A stretch of DNA of 35,235 nucleotides from an uncultured Acidobacteriaceae bacterium (GCA_903911925.1 CAIWFH010000038.1:1-35235), one strand, 5' to 3'; shown: positions 7,344 through 16,868, numbered from the stretch's first letter. Notes: generated from the letters alone by a model not told the origin. Numbers and translations: made by a program.

Positions 7344-10300
7344 TCATGCATTGGCCGGCGCGGGCGCCAGGCTCGCTAATAACTCGTGAATCTCAAGCAA
7401 CACTTCATCGCTCCGCGCGGCCGCCAGGGGAAGCTTCAACAGGCCCTGCGGCGTGAACTGCGCGCCGCGCTTCGCGTTGCGGGCCACCAGACGCATTAGA
7501 TGCTGCGGATCGACGGCCGCGTTCTCCATAAATCGGATTTGGACTTCGGTGCGCTTGCGGTCGATTTGCGCAATGCCCATCTGTTCGCACTCCAAGCGGA
7601 TCAGCGCCGCTTCAAGCAGATAAACGGTGGCGTCCGGCGGCGCGCCGTAGCGGTCTTCCATCTCCGCGCGCACCTCGGCCACCGCCGCCTCGCTGGTGGC
7701 GCCGGCGATTTTCTTGTAGAGCCGCAGGCGCTGGTTTTCTTCCGGCACATAACTCTCGTCGATGCGCAGCGCGATGCCCAAACTAAGTTGCGTGGCCGGA
7801 CGCTCTTCGCTGCTTTCGCCTTTCATTTCCTTTACTGCAGCCTCGAGCATGGAGGTGTACAGTTCAAAGCCGACCGCCTCGATGTGCCCGCTCTGCTCGC
7901 CGCCCAGCATGTTGCCCGCGCCGCGCAACTCGAGATCGAGCGCGGCAATTTTGAAGCCCGCGCCTAGGTCGCTGAACTCCTTGAGCGCTGCCAACCGCCG
8001 TCGCGCAATATCGGTCAACTCATTCTCGGGCGGAATGAGCAGATACGCATAAGCGCGGCGATTGGAGCGGCCAACGCGGCCGCGCAACTGGTATAACTCG
8101 CTGAGGCCATGCCGGTCGGCGCGGTTGATGAGCATGGTGTTGGCGAGCGGAATGTCCAACCCGTTTTCAATAATCGTGGTGGCTACCAGCACATCGTATT
8201 CGTGCGCCATGAACGCTAACATCACGCGCTCAAGTTCGGTCTCTGCCATTTGGCCGTGGCCCACGGCAACGCGGGCGGCGGGCACCAACTCCTGAATGCG
8301 CGCGGCAATTTCGTAAATCGACTCGACGCGATTGTGGACGAAGTAGACCTGGCCGCCGCGCTCCAACTCCATTTCGACGGCGGAGCGGATGATCTTCTCA
8401 TCGAACTTGGCCACCACGGTTTGAATGGCCATGCGATCTTTGGGCGGAGTCTCGATGACGCTCATGTCGCGCAGGCCAACCAGGGACATGTGCAGCGTGC
8501 GCGGAATGGGCGTGGCGCTCATTGCCAGCACGTCGATTTCCTTGCGCATTTGCTTCAGCCGCTCCTTGTGGCGCACGCCGAAGCGCTGTTCTTCATCGAC
8601 CACGAGAAGGCCCAGGTTCTGAAATTTGATATCTTTTGACAGCAGGCGGTGGGTGCCGATGAGAATGTCTACCTTGCCGGTTTCTACGCGCGCGACAATG
8701 TCCTTCTGTTCCTTGGCCGAGCGGAAGCGCGAGATCATTTCTACGTTAATGGGGAACTGAGAGAAGCGCTTCTTGAATGTCTCGAAGTGCTGAAAGCTGA
8801 GCACCGTCGTTGGCGTGAGGACGGCTACTTGTTTTCCGTCCTGCACGGCTTTGAAGGCGGCGCGCATGGCCACTTCAGTTTTGCCGTAACCCACATCGCC
8901 GCAAAGCAGGCGGTCCATGGGCAGGGTGGATTCCATGTCGTGCTTGATGGCGCGGATGGCCGACAACTGGTCGTCGGTCTCAGTGTAATCGAATGAGTCT
9001 TCGAACTCTTTCTGGAATTCGTTGTCTTTGGAGAAGGCGGTTCCCTGCACCGTTTCGCGCTCGGCGTATAACTTCAATAACTCGGCGGTCATGTCCTGCA
9101 TGGCCTTGCGGACACGCGCCTTGGTCTTTGCCCATTGTTGCGAGCCGAGACGATTGAGCACCGGCGCGGGGCCGGCATCGGTGGAGCGGTATTTCTGGAT
9201 CAGATCGAGCCGAGTCAGAGGCACATACAACTTGGCCGCTTCTGCGAATTCAAGGATCATGAATTCGACGCTGAGGCCATCCTGCACGATCTCTTTGAGG
9301 CCCTGGTACTGCGCAATGCCGTGGTCCACGTGGACGACGTAATCGCCGATGGTGAGGTCGCGGAAGTCGGAGACAAAGGCCGCCGTCTTGGAGCGTTTGG
9401 GCTCGGGGCGCGCAGCGACGTCGGCATCGTCAGAGAGGTCGTTGGCTCCGAAGAGAACAAGGTTCGAATCAATAAAACTGACGCCCGCCGAGAAGTGCGT
9501 CCGCACGATAACCGGCACGCGCATGTCGCCGGCGAGGTAGCTGGCTTCGTCGAGCACGGTTTCGCCGCCGGGATGGAAGAAGCGGCTGCCCAGCCGGTAA
9601 GGAATCTGATACTCGCGCAGCACGGTTGCCAGCCGCTCCACGTCGCCCTGATTGGGCGCGGCCAGAACAATGCGGGTCTCGGCCGCGATGAGGGTGCGCA
9701 ACTGCTCGGTGAGCGCGGGAATGGAACCGTGGAAGCGCAGCGTGGGGCGGGTGTTCAGCTCGATCTCGCCGAGCGTGTTGTCTTCGTCGAGCACGTCCAC
9801 GACGCCAAGCTGGTCGATATCGAAGCCAAAGTGGGACTCAAGCTGCGCCTGGAGCACTTCGGGGCGCAGGTAGATGTCTTCGGGCGTAACAAGGGATCCG
9901 ATGCCCGAGCGTTCGTGACGCTGCTCGACCTTGTTCCACCAACGGTCGATCTGATTGCGGACCATGGCCGGCTCCTCAACAAACAAGGCGCACTTGGGCA
10001 CCAGTTTGAGCAGGCTGCTCTCGGCGCCAGCAACGGAACTGAAGAACTCCCAGCCGGGAAAGACGCTGACGCCACCGGCAGCAGCCATTTGGGCAGCCAT
10101 ATCGGCGTCTTCGCCGGCCTGATCAACTTCGAGCCGCTGGCGGCTCAGGCGGGCGTGCACGGCGGCCAGCAACCGCTCGGTCACCGGGGTTTCAGTTAGC
10201 GGCAGCAGCTGCGCTTCGTCAAGGCCGGACTGCGAGCGCTGCGTCTCGGGGTCGAATTTGCGGATGGTCTCGATTTCGTCGCCGAAAAACTCAATGCGCA

Positions 10301-10907
10301 CCGGACGGTCGGATTCGGGCGAGTAGACGTCGAGAATGCCGCCGCGGCGGGTGAACTGCCCAGGCATCTCAACCAGATCCATCTGGGTATAGCCCACGCT
10401 GGCCAGGTGGCCGGTGAGCACTTCCACGTCAACTTCTTCGCCGCGCTTGAGGGTGACGGCCAGGCCGGCATAGTAGTCGCGGTCAAAGAGCCGGAGGGCA
10501 GCCGCTTCAACCGGGGCGATGAGGATGGAGACCGCCCCGGTGACGAGCTTGTAAAGCGCTGCGGCGCGCTGCTCTTGCACGTCGGGGTGGGGCGAAAGAT
10601 TTTCGAAGGGGAGGACGTCGTGGGCGGGCAGCCGGACCACCTGCGCGGGATCGATTGCGCCGGTAAGATCGCAGCCCGCTTTGAGCAGCGGTTCCAGCGC
10701 TTCGGCGGCCTTGTTGTCGGCCACCACCACCACGACTAATTGCTTGGCGGCCCGCGCCATCAGCGGCAAGTAGAGCGCCCGCGCCGTGGCGGTCATTCCA
10801 GAGACACGCCTACGCCCCGCACCCAGGCTCAGATGCCTTCGTACGCGCTCAAATGCGGAAGAGTGCTCCAGTTCCGCGAAAATTTCGCGGACAAACGGGA
10901 GAATCAT
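7344..10907 (-). CDS. mfd: Transcription-repair coupling factor Mfd
   Basis: Mfd removes RNA polymerase stalled at lesions and recruits UvrA for strand-specific excision repair. The 1187-residue product shows the UvrB-homology N-terminus ([28 protein letters not shown]), the RNA-polymerase-interacting CarD-like module near residue 526 ([17 protein letters not shown]), Walker [10 protein letters not shown] near 668, the DEEQRFG motif II near 771, [13 protein letters not shown], motif [11 protein letters not shown] and the C-terminal TRCF regulatory domain. The start at 10907 fits the family opening ([10 protein letters not shown]) and lies 8 nt after a TAAACT box with no ribosome binding site; an in-frame codon at 10961 would add an unlikely extension. 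A large open frame on the opposite strand is a coding shadow. Confidence 0.97.
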   Translation of the reverse strand: MILPFVREIFAELEHSSAFERVRRHLSLGAGRRRVSGMTATARALYLPLMARAAKQLVVVVVADNKAAEALEPLLKAGCDLTGAIDPAQVVRLPAHDVLPFENLSPHPDVQEQRAAALYKLVTGAVSILIAPVEAAALRLFDRDYYAGLAVTLKRGEEVDVEVLTGHLASVGYTQMDLVEMPGQFTRRGGILDVYSPESDRPVRIEFFGDEIETIRKFDPETQRSQSGLDEAQLLPLTETPVTERLLAAVHARLSRQRLEVDQAGEDADMAAQMAAAGGVSVFPGWEFFSSVAGAESSLLKLVPKCALFVEEPAMVRNQIDRWWNKVEQRHERSGIGSLVTPEDIYLRPEVLQAQLESHFGFDIDQLGVVDVLDEDNTLGEIELNTRPTLRFHGSIPALTEQLRTLIAAETRIVLAAPNQGDVERLATVLREYQIPYRLGSRFFHPGGETVLDEASYLAGDMRVPVIVRTHFSAGVSFIDSNLVLFGANDLSDDADVAARPEPKRSKTAAFVSDFRDLTIGDYVVHVDHGIAQYQGLKEIVQDGLSVEFMILEFAEAAKLYVPLTRLDLIQKYRSTDAGPAPVLNRLGSQQWAKTKARVRKAMQDMTAELLKLYAERETVQGTAFSKDNEFQKEFEDSFDYTETDDQLSAIRAIKHDMESTLPMDRLLCGDVGYGKTEVAMRAAFKAVQDGKQVAVLTPTTVLSFQHFETFKKRFSQFPINVEMISRFRSAKEQKDIVARVETGKVDILIGTHRLLSKDIKFQNLGLLVVDEEQRFGVRHKERLKQMRKEIDVLAMSATPIPRTLHMSLVGLRDMSVIETPPKDRMAIQTVVAKFDEKIIRSAVEMELERGGQVYFVHNRVESIYEIAARIQELVPAARVAVGHGQMAETELERVMLAFMAHEYDVLVATTIIENGLDIPLANTMLINRADRHGLSELYQLRGRVGRSNRRAYAYLLIPPENELTDIARRRLAALKEFSDLGAGFKIAALDLELRGAGNMLGGEQSGHIEAVGFELYTSMLEAAVKEMKGESSEERPATQLSLGIALRIDESYVPEENQRLRLYKKIAGATSEAAVAEVRAEMEDRYGAPPDATVYLLEAALIRLECEQMGIAQIDRKRTEVQIRFMENAAVDPQHLMRLVARNAKRGAQFTPQGLLKLPLAAARSDEVLLEIHELLASLAPAPANA

Positions 10908-10915
10908 GTAATGCC

Positions 10916-10921
10916 AGTTTA
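10916..10921 (-). promoter_or_regulatory. Predicted -10 box (TAAACT) of mfd
   Basis: TAAACT on the minus strand ends 8 nt before the mfd ATG at 10907, placing the expected transcription start at or next to the start codon. No Shine-Dalgarno and no clear -35 were seen. Confidence 0.4.
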
Positions 10922-11022
10922 GCAGCGAGGGCGGGAAGCTTTTGGACGATGCGCCAACCAAGCGAGGTGCGTCTCAACGGTCGACTTTTACGTCCATTCA
11001 GCAATTGCCCTCCTATTTGGCC

Positions 11023-11074
11023 TATAATTCGGGGCGACAAAATATTTCCACTTGCGAGGAGCCCTGTAGAGGGC
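11023..11074 (+). promoter_or_regulatory. -10 box and 5'-UTR hairpin of the cytochrome c gene
   Basis: A perfect TATAAT at 11023-11028 predicts a 5' UTR of about 60 nt. No good -35 lies at 16-18 bp (TTGCCC is only 12 bp away). Within the UTR, GCCCT at 11061-11065 pairs with AGGGC at 11070-11074 around GTAG. The hairpin ends about 10 nt before the GAGGAGG ribosome binding site at 11085-11091. Confidence 0.5.
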
Positions 11075-11096
11075 ACCCGCATGTGAGGAGGCTTCA

Positions 11097-11528
11097 ATGT
11101 TTAACCCCATGATGCTGGTTACTGCGCTCATTCTGTTTATCTTCGCTCCGTCGCCGGCCCTGAGGCCCACGGCCCAGGACGCGGCTCAGACGCCGACTAC
11201 GGCTCCGACCCACAAGGCCGTGAAGCCCACCGCCGAGTCGCAGGCAAAGGCCAAGAAACTCTACGAAGTGGACTGCGCGATGTGCCACGGCGATAACGGC
11301 AACGGCAAGACCGACCTGGCCAGCGGGATGGGACTGAAGCTCGGCGATTGGTCCAATCCGTCTACCCTCGCCGGAGTAACGGACGAGACCCTGTTTGCTA
11401 CCATCCGCAACGGCAAAGACAAGATGCCCTCGGAGGCCGAAGGCCGCGCCAAGGACGATGACGTGTGGAACATCATCATCTACATCCGCAAGATGTCGCA
11501 GCCCACGACGGCAGCACCCGGCAAGTAG
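11097..11528 (+). CDS. Small exported class I cytochrome c
   Basis: A 143-residue c-type cytochrome with an N-terminal hydrophobic export segment (MMLVTALILFIFAPSPAL) and a Pro/Thr/Ala-rich linker. The single haem site CAMCH (Cys60, Cys63, His64) and a probable axial Met110 in DKMPSEAEGR fit the cytochrome_CBB3 fold. The C-terminal DDDVWNIIIYIRKM helix is typical. It should act in the periplasm as an electron carrier; no oxidase or other redox partner gene is adjacent. It is preceded by a strong GAGGAGG ribosome binding site and appears monocistronic, ending at the hairpin at 11565-11594. Confidence 0.93.
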   Translation: MFNPMMLVTALILFIFAPSPALRPTAQDAAQTPTTAPTHKAVKPTAESQAKAKKLYEVDCAMCHGDNGNGKTDLASGMGLKLGDWSNPSTLAGVTDETLFATIRNGKDKMPSEAEGRAKDDDVWNIIIYIRKMSQPTTAAPGK

Positions 11529-11564
11529 GGCAGCCGGCGATTAAATGTTAATGAGACAGTTCGC

Positions 11565-11594
11565 GCCCCAGGTCCCGGCTCCGGGACCTGGGGC
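11565..11594. terminator. Perfect 14-bp inverted repeat between convergent genes
   Basis: GCCCCAGGTCCCGG at 11565-11578 and its exact complement at 11581-11594 are separated by 2 nt. It lies between the cytochrome c stop (11528) and the M20 peptidase stop (11603) and probably ends transcription from both sides, although the following ATATTTATTTT is only loosely T-rich. It shares CCCCAGGTCCCGG with the repeat at 5333. Confidence 0.65.
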
Positions 11595-11602
11595 CGCCAT
11601 AT

Positions 11603-13057
11603 TTATTTTCCGCCTACCGCTTTCGAAAACTCATACATAAAATCCAGCGACTTCCAGTAGGAATCCACGGGCAGGCGCTCGTCGCGACCGTGCGCCCGGT
11701 CGTCGTCCCGCTCAAGCGCGACCGCGGAGTAGCCGTAGCACGGGATTCCTGCCAGGGCGAAGTAGATTGAGTCGCTGGCACCGTTTTCCATGACCGGGGT
11801 CACGGGAATACCGGGCCAGATGGCCTGGGTGAGACGGACGAGCGGCTCAAAGACTTCGGGAATCGGCGCGGGAGGCGTCATGGCTTTGCGCTCCGGGGCG
11901 GTATCCGTCACCACGTAAGAATCGGAGATGTATTTCACGGTCAACTTGGGATCGGCGAAGAGGGCCGCCAACTGCTGGCGAATTTCTTCAGGCGAGTGGC
12001 CGGGGAAGATGCGGCAATTTATCGTGGCCTGCGCAGTTTGCGGCAGGGCGTTGTTGGCATGGCCGCCGGCCAGTCGAGTGGCCACGCAGGTGGTGCGGAA
12101 GTTTGAGTTGAAGCTAGGTTCGGCGCTGAGGCGGGCCGCGGCAGCCAGGTCGGGCGGCGAAGCCAGGATGGCCTTGATGTCAGCCGCTGTCTGCCCTGTT
12201 TCCTGCCTGGCGAGGCTGGTGAAGTAGGTGCGGGTCACCTCGTTCATCTCGAAAGGGAAGGTGTAACCGGCCAGCTTGTTGAGGGCGGAGGTCAGTTCGT
12301 AGATGGCGTTGTCTGGCCGGGGCAGCGAGCCGTGACCGCCGCGATTAGTGGCCGTGATCTGGAAGTCGGAGTAGATTTTTTCAGTGGCCTCGACGGTGCC
12401 CACCAGCGCGCGGCCATGGTCAAGAACCACGCCGCCGGAGTCGGGATTGATGACAAATGCCGCATCCACCAGCTCGCGATGCTCTTTGACCAACCAGGCC
12501 GCGCCGTTGAATTGGCCGCCCTCCTCGTCCGCAGTAAGAGCCAGGATCAGGTCGCGGCGGGGCTTATAGCCCTCGCGATGGAGGCGCAGGAAGGTAGCCA
12601 CCAGGCCGGCATCGGATACTTTCATGTCCTGGGTGCCGCGGCCGTAGTAGTAGCCGTCTTTTTCCACGAACTGAAACGGGTCGGTAGACCAGTCCGTGCG
12701 GAGAGCCTGCACCACATCCATGTGGCAGAGAAACAGCACCGGCTTTTGCTTGGCGGAGCCGGCGGCGCGCAGGCGGACTACGAGATTCATCTTTCGCGCG
12801 TCGGGGCCAACCAGCTGCACGTCTTCAGCCGGAAAGCCCGCAGCCAGGAAGCGCTGCCGCATGGCTTCGGAGCCGGCGGTTACGCTGCCTTGCGGCGTGT
12901 CGGTGGTGTTGATCTCGATGAGTTGCTTGAAGATGTCGCGCGCTTCGGCGCGATCAGCGGGCGAAGCGGTGGGCAGACCAGCCTGCGAGGCACCAATGAG
13001 CGAAAGCGACGCGGAACAGACGACAACCGGCAGGATACAGCGAAAGAGAGAGCACAT
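11603..13057 (-). CDS. Exported M20/M25/M40-family metallopeptidase
   Basis: A 484-residue dizinc peptidase with a Sec signal peptide (MCSLFRCILPVVVCSASLSLIG, likely cleaved after ASQA). Conserved features are the first metal motif LCHMDVV (His112, Asp114), the bridging Asp144 in GRGTQDM, the catalytic/metal pair in ADEEGG (Glu178, Glu179), a later metal Asp in INPDSGG, the dimerisation-domain segment NRGGHGSLPRPDNAIY and the last His in DRAHGRDERLPV. Substrate could be a dipeptide or an acylated amino acid in the periplasm. The start at 13057 is chosen because the signal peptide begins there and a TACAAT box ends 6 nt upstream; the in-frame codon at 13090 would prepend an unlikely segment. 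Confidence 0.92.
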   Translation of the reverse strand: MCSLFRCILPVVVCSASLSLIGASQAGLPTASPADRAEARDIFKQLIEINTTDTPQGSVTAGSEAMRQRFLAAGFPAEDVQLVGPDARKMNLVVRLRAAGSAKQKPVLFLCHMDVVQALRTDWSTDPFQFVEKDGYYYGRGTQDMKVSDAGLVATFLRLHREGYKPRRDLILALTADEEGGQFNGAAWLVKEHRELVDAAFVINPDSGGVVLDHGRALVGTVEATEKIYSDFQITATNRGGHGSLPRPDNAIYELTSALNKLAGYTFPFEMNEVTRTYFTSLARQETGQTAADIKAILASPPDLAAAARLSAEPSFNSNFRTTCVATRLAGGHANNALPQTAQATINCRIFPGHSPEEIRQQLAALFADPKLTVKYISDSYVVTDTAPERKAMTPPAPIPEVFEPLVRLTQAIWPGIPVTPVMENGASDSIYFALAGIPCYGYSAVALERDDDRAHGRDERLPVDSYWKSLDFMYEFSKAVGGK

Positions 13058-13063
13058 GCCGGA

Positions 13064-13069
13064 ATTGTA
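13064..13069 (-). promoter_or_regulatory. Predicted -10 box (TACAAT) of the M20 peptidase gene
   Basis: TACAAT on the minus strand ends 6 nt before the ATG at 13057, in the 49-bp gap after the methyltransferase gene. It implies a leaderless transcript separate from the upstream gene. The -35 is poor (GGTTGC at a 17-bp distance). Confidence 0.45.
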
Positions 13070-13106
13070 TAAGGCGGGCAGGGGCGGCAACCTTGCCGGA
13101 CCGCAG

Positions 13107-13670
13107 TCAGGCCGCCTTCTTGGTGAACACTGCCGCGCGGCAACGCCGCACTACGGTGCGTTCTCCCTGTTCCAGGCCGGCCTGGCGCGCAACGTTGATT
13201 TGATGCGCGAAGCGTACCGGATCAACATGCCCGGCAGGTTCGACAAGCAGCAGCGTGCCGCCTGTTTTGAGCGCCGCCGCGGCCTCGCGGAAAAACACTT
13301 CGGAAGAAGGCATCTCGTGGACGACGGCACAGGCCAAAACAAAGTCCACTTTGCCATTCAAATCGCCGACGCCAAGAGAGCCGGACTGCGCCAGGCGCGC
13401 GTCCAGACGAGGCAGAAGGTCGGCTTTGGCGGCACGGCGGCGCAGTCCATCCAGCATTTTCGGCTGGACGTCCACGGCCACTACGCGGCCGGACGGGCCC
13501 ACCAGTTCGGCCATCGGCAGGGTGAAGAAACCCATTCCCGGTCCCGGCTCCAGCACCGTCATTCCCGGTTCCATGAAGGGGCCAACCACGTCTTCAGGGT
13601 TTTGCATCCAGCGCCGGAACGGGCTGGCCAACAGGTAACCCATCCACCACGGACAAACTCGATCAGCCAT
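13107..13670 (-). CDS. Class I SAM-dependent methyltransferase
   Basis: A 187-residue protein with the SAM-binding motif I VLEPGPGMGFFTLPMA (about residues 39-54), an acidic motif II VVAVDVQPKML (about 63-73), VDFVLACAVVHEMP as motif IV and LKTGGTLLLVEPAGHV as the post-IV strand. It belongs to the Methyltransf_11/25-like group; the acceptor is unknown. The start at 13670 is supported by GGAGGA 8 nt upstream, and the protein then begins shortly before the SAM domain. The longer open frame to 13994 would run through the divergent VOC gene's start and is rejected. The short MADRVCPWWMGYLL N-terminus resembles methyltransferases acting near the membrane. Confidence 0.85.
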   Translation of the reverse strand: MADRVCPWWMGYLLASPFRRWMQNPEDVVGPFMEPGMTVLEPGPGMGFFTLPMAELVGPSGRVVAVDVQPKMLDGLRRRAAKADLLPRLDARLAQSGSLGVGDLNGKVDFVLACAVVHEMPSSEVFFREAAAALKTGGTLLLVEPAGHVDPVRFAHQINVARQAGLEQGERTVVRRCRAAVFTKKAA

Positions 13671-13833
13671 TTCGCTTCCTCCTGGACTCGTGCGTATTGA
13701 ACGGATTGCCTTGCTCGGATATTGCAAAGGAACCGGCAACATCGCATCCTGTAAAGTCTTACGCTCCCAAATGCAATACGGTTCCCTTGAGCGTCGCGGC
13801 CGCGACAGCCCGGGCACTGAGCGCGCTCTCAGC

Positions 13834-13871
13834 TTGCGTAGGCCGCTCAATCGTTTTATCGTGGAGCGGCC
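13834..13871 (+). promoter_or_regulatory. Promoter of the VOC gene with an overlapping inverted repeat
   Basis: TTGCGT at 13834-13839 and TATCGT at 13857-13862 are 17 bp apart. GGCCGCTC at 13841-13848 and GAGCGGCC at 13864-13871 form a perfect 8-bp inverted repeat with a 15-bp centre spanning the -10 box and the expected transcription start, a plausible operator or start-site hairpin. Confidence 0.5.
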
Positions 13872-13890
13872 ACTACTTTCGAGGTGCTGA

Positions 13891-14841
13891 ATGCTTTCCA
13901 GGTTTGTTTCCGCCGCTTTTCTTGTTACTTTTGCTGTCTCCGCAGCCGCCCAAATGCCGGACAAGCCGATCACGCGCCCAAAGATCACGGGCATTTCACA
14001 CCTGGCCGTTTACACGTCTGACGCCGCGGCCACGGACCACTTCTACCGGGAGTTGATGGGCGCGGCCAAGCTGCCCGACCCCGAAAACCCGAAGGGTGTC
14101 CGCTACGCGTTCAACAGCGTGCAATTTGTCGAGGTGTTGCCGCTGCCGCCGGGCCAGGGCATCAACCGGCTTGACCATACCGCCTACAACACCGACGACG
14201 CCGAAGGGCTGCGCAAGTTTCTGAATTCCAAATCCTGGAAGACGCCGCCCACCGTGCAGAAGGGCGCGGACGGCAGCTTCTGGTTTAGCGTGAACGATGC
14301 CGAGGGCAACAAGGTGGAGTTTGTGCAGCCGCCGCGCCTGCCCAAGGCTGTTCTAACATCGGACGTGATCGGCCGCCACATCATGCACATGGGCCTGCTG
14401 GTACATAACCGGGCCCTGGAAAATACTTTCTACCTCGACCTGCTTGGATTCAGGCCTTACTGGTGGGGCGGCCAAAAGGATGGCGAGATAGATTGGGTGA
14501 GCCTGCAGACACCGGACAGCCACGACTGGGTTGAGTACATGCTTGAGGAGACACATGGCGGCGCCGCAACGACAGGCATCCCGGCGGGCATGTCTCAGAA
14601 GACGCTGGGCGTTCTGGACCACCTCTCGGTAGGCGTAATGTCGGTTCCGGAGACCTACAAGAGACTGAAGGCAGCCAAACGGCTTGAGGGACGCTACGAC
14701 GACGGACCCAAGATCGGCCTGGACGGAAAGTACCAGTTCAACCTGTACGACCCAGACGGCATTCGGCTTGAACTGATGAATTTCCACGCAACGGAGAAGC
14801 CCTGCTGCTCGCCGTTTACGGCGGACGATCCGACGGAGTAA
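13891..14841 (+). CDS. Exported two-domain VOC (glyoxalase/dioxygenase-fold) protein
   Basis: A 316-residue protein with a signal peptide ending near SAAAQ. Two vicinal-oxygen-chelate units follow. The first begins ITGISHLAVYTSDAAATDHFYRELMG and ends at NDAEGNKVEFVQP. The second begins at IMHMGLLVHNRALENTFYLDLLGFR and ends DPDGIRLELMNF. The His residues opening each unit and the Glu residues closing them (VEF, LELM) are the usual metal-ligand positions. Export makes ordinary glyoxalase I function unlikely; a periplasmic ring-cleavage or lyase activity, or a binding role, is possible. A GAGGTG ribosome binding site precedes the ATG. The gene is divergent from the methyltransferase gene and has its own promoter. 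Confidence 0.88.
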   Translation: MLSRFVSAAFLVTFAVSAAAQMPDKPITRPKITGISHLAVYTSDAAATDHFYRELMGAAKLPDPENPKGVRYAFNSVQFVEVLPLPPGQGINRLDHTAYNTDDAEGLRKFLNSKSWKTPPTVQKGADGSFWFSVNDAEGNKVEFVQPPRLPKAVLTSDVIGRHIMHMGLLVHNRALENTFYLDLLGFRPYWWGGQKDGEIDWVSLQTPDSHDWVEYMLEETHGGAATTGIPAGMSQKTLGVLDHLSVGVMSVPETYKRLKAAKRLEGRYDDGPKIGLDGKYQFNLYDPDGIRLELMNFHATEKPCCSPFTADDPTE

Positions 14842-14951
14842 GGCCGAACCGCCAGCGTCGAGATGTGCGTCCAGCATCATTGGCAGCCATTGTGAAGGGA
14901 GCAGCGCGGAAACGGCGCTCACCTTTGCAGTGGCTGTCCTTTTGTTCGCGC

Positions 14952-14957
14952 TAGAAT
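14952..14957 (+). promoter_or_regulatory. Predicted -10 box (TAGAAT) of gatB
   Basis: TAGAAT ends 6 nt before the gatB ATG at 14964 and there is no Shine-Dalgarno, so a leaderless mRNA is predicted. The best -35-like hexamer (TTGCAG at 14925) is 21 bp away, longer than usual. Confidence 0.45.
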
Positions 14958-14963
14958 TCCAAT

Positions 14964-16439
14964 ATGCCCGCCGCCGCGCTGTCCCCTGAAGTTATGGCCA
15001 AGTACGAGCCCGTCATCGGACTCGAGGTTCACGTGCAACTGCTCACCGCGACCAAGGCCTTTTGCGGTTGCGCCAACCACTTTGGCGCGGAGCCCAATAC
15101 GCACATTTGCCCGGTGTGCCTGGGGCTGCCCGGCTCGCTGCCGGTGCTCAACGCCAAGGCGGTGGAGTTTGCCACGCTGGCCTCGCTGGCGCTGAACTGC
15201 GAGGTGCGCGAGCGCTCCATCTTCGCGCGCAAAAATTACTTCTATCCCGACCTGCCCAAGGGCTACCAGATTTCGCAATTCGACAAGCCGCTGGCCGAGC
15301 ATGGATGGATCGAGGTGCCCACGGCGGGTGGCTCGACCAAGCGCATCGGCATTACCCGCCTGCACATGGAAGAAGACGCGGGCAAGAGCCTGCACGACGG
15401 CTTCGCCGACTCGGCGACGCGGACGTATGTTGACTTGAATCGCTGCGGCACGCCGCTGGCCGAGATCGTCTCCGACCCCGACATCAGCACGCCGGACGAG
15501 GCTTTCGAGTACCTGACGCGCATGAAGGAGATTTTGCTTTACTGCGGCGTCTCCGACTGCAACATGGAAGAGGGGTCGCTCAGGTGCGATGCCAACATCA
15601 GTGTGCGGCTGAGGGGCGAGACCAGGCTGGGCACCAAGGCCGAAGTGAAAAACGTGAACAGCTTCCGCTTTGTGCGGGCCGCGCTGGAGTACGAGATTGA
15701 GCGGCAGATTGAGGTCATCGAGTCCGGCGGGCGCGTGATTCAGGAAAGCCGCCTTTGGAACTCGAATGAGGGCCGCAGCTACTCCATGCGCTCAAAAGAG
15801 CAGGCCCACGATTACCGCTATTTCCCCGAGCCTGACCTGCCGCCACTGATCGTTTCGCCCGAGTTCCTGGCGGAGACAAAGAAGAATCTGCCCGAACTGC
15901 CTGAAGCGCGGCGTGCCCGCATGGTGGCCGAGTACGAACTGAACCGGCAGGACTCGTTTACGCTGACCGCTGAGCGGGAGTTCGCCGACCGGTTTGAAGC
16001 CGCCGCCAGGACGGCGCGCAATCCCCGGCGCGTGGCCAACGTGCTGCTGAGCGAGGTAGGCGGACGGCTGAAGGCGCTGAACCTTGAGCAGGAGCAGTCG
16101 CCGGTGTCAATGGCCGGCATTGTCATGGCCGCCGACCTGCTGGACGAGGGCAAGATCAGCTCAAAGCAGATGAAGCAAATTTTCGACGTGTGCTTTGAGA
16201 AGGGCGAGGATTTCCCCGCCGTCTATGATCGCGAAAAGCCGGAGCAGATTACCGACGCCTCGGCACTTGAGAGAATGATCGACGAGGTGATTGCCGCGAA
16301 TCCCAAGCAGGTGGAGCAGTACAAGGCCGGCAAAAAGACGATGGCGGGATTTTTTGTGGGGCAGGTAATGAAGGCGTCAAAGGGGCAGGCCAACCCGGCG
16401 CTGCTGAATGAACTGGTGACCCGCAAACTGGAAGCGTAG
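14964..16439 (+). CDS. gatB: Aspartyl/glutamyl-tRNA amidotransferase subunit B
   Basis: GatB is the tRNA-binding kinase/transamidase subunit of GatCAB, which converts Glu-tRNA(Gln) and Asp-tRNA(Asn) to the amidated forms. The 491-residue product has the expected length. Diagnostic segments are YEPVIGLEVHVQLLTATKAFCGC, the zinc-site cysteines of CGC and HICPVCLGLPGSLPVLN, RKNYFYPDLPKGYQISQFDKPL, the LHMEEDAGKSLHD loop and YRYFPEPDLPPL. The C-terminal tail GKKTMAGFFVGQVMKASKGQANPALLNELV is the YqeY-like tRNA-binding region. gatA and gatC are not adjacent. A second ATG at codon 11 (MAKYEPVIG) is an alternative start. Confidence 0.97.
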   Translation: MPAAALSPEVMAKYEPVIGLEVHVQLLTATKAFCGCANHFGAEPNTHICPVCLGLPGSLPVLNAKAVEFATLASLALNCEVRERSIFARKNYFYPDLPKGYQISQFDKPLAEHGWIEVPTAGGSTKRIGITRLHMEEDAGKSLHDGFADSATRTYVDLNRCGTPLAEIVSDPDISTPDEAFEYLTRMKEILLYCGVSDCNMEEGSLRCDANISVRLRGETRLGTKAEVKNVNSFRFVRAALEYEIERQIEVIESGGRVIQESRLWNSNEGRSYSMRSKEQAHDYRYFPEPDLPPLIVSPEFLAETKKNLPELPEARRARMVAEYELNRQDSFTLTAEREFADRFEAAARTARNPRRVANVLLSEVGGRLKALNLEQEQSPVSMAGIVMAADLLDEGKISSKQMKQIFDVCFEKGEDFPAVYDREKPEQITDASALERMIDEVIAANPKQVEQYKAGKKTMAGFFVGQVMKASKGQANPALLNELVTRKLEA

Positions 16440-16447
16440 TTTGGGCA

Positions 16448-16480
16448 GCGGCGCCGATCAGGTGGCGCCGCAACCGCTTT
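16448..16480 (+). terminator. Probable intrinsic terminator of gatB
   Basis: GCGGCGCC at 16448-16455 and GGCGCCGC at 16464-16471 form a perfect 8-bp stem with an 8-nt loop, followed after AACCG by CTTTT. It lies just past the gatB stop and just before the end of the convergent gene at 16482. Confidence 0.6.
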
Positions 16481-16481
16481 T

Positions 16482-16868
16482 CTATTTGCCGATCTTTAGT
16501 TCAACCTCAAATTCCTTGCGCGTATCCCAACTGCTGATGGATTTTGGCGCGCTCTTCTTTCCGTCCTTTTCAGCCCAAAGCTCGTGGTCTTCAGCCATGT
16601 TTACCTGGGCAAAGCGGAACTTGCCGTCGGCGACCGAAGTGAAGCTGCGGATGGACTTGGTCTTCACATTCCTGAGGAAGACGGTGGCGCCGACCAGCGG
16701 CGTGGCACTTGCATCCACCACGTAGCCGGAAACAACGCGCTGGCCGATGTTCTGCGCCTGCGCCGTGCAAGGCCCAAGAAGGCCCGTATTTGGCGCAATT
16801 GGAAGCAGGCCAGCCGCCAAGGCGGCAAATGCCACCCAGGCCACCCAACTTGTGCGATTCAACTTCAC
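16482..16868 (-). CDS. Secreted carboxypeptidase-regulatory-like domain protein
   Basis: A 128-residue product starting with GTG (MKLNRTSWVAWVAFAALAAGLLPIA) and a signal peptide likely cleaved after AQA. The mature part VSGYVVDASATPLVGATVFLRNVKTKSIRSFTSVADGKFRFAQVNMAEDHELWAEKDGKKS is a single CarboxypepD_reg-like beta-sandwich (pattern GxVxDxxxxPLxGAxVxL...T..DGxFxF). Such single-domain proteins are abundant in Acidobacteria and are assumed to be extracytoplasmic. The start overlaps the stop of the upstream gene by 4 bp (GTGA), and the ribosome binding site GAGGAGG is inside the upstream gene's glutamate-rich tail, so the two should be translationally coupled. Confidence 0.82.
   Translation of the reverse strand: MKLNRTSWVAWVAFAALAAGLLPIAPNTGLLGPCTAQAQNIGQRVVSGYVVDASATPLVGATVFLRNVKTKSIRSFTSVADGKFRFAQVNMAEDHELWAEKDGKKSAPKSISSWDTRKEFEVELKIGK

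Noticed and set aside
9135..10199. 354-codon open frame on the plus strand
   Set aside because: Antisense shadow of mfd; no motif and no ribosome binding site.
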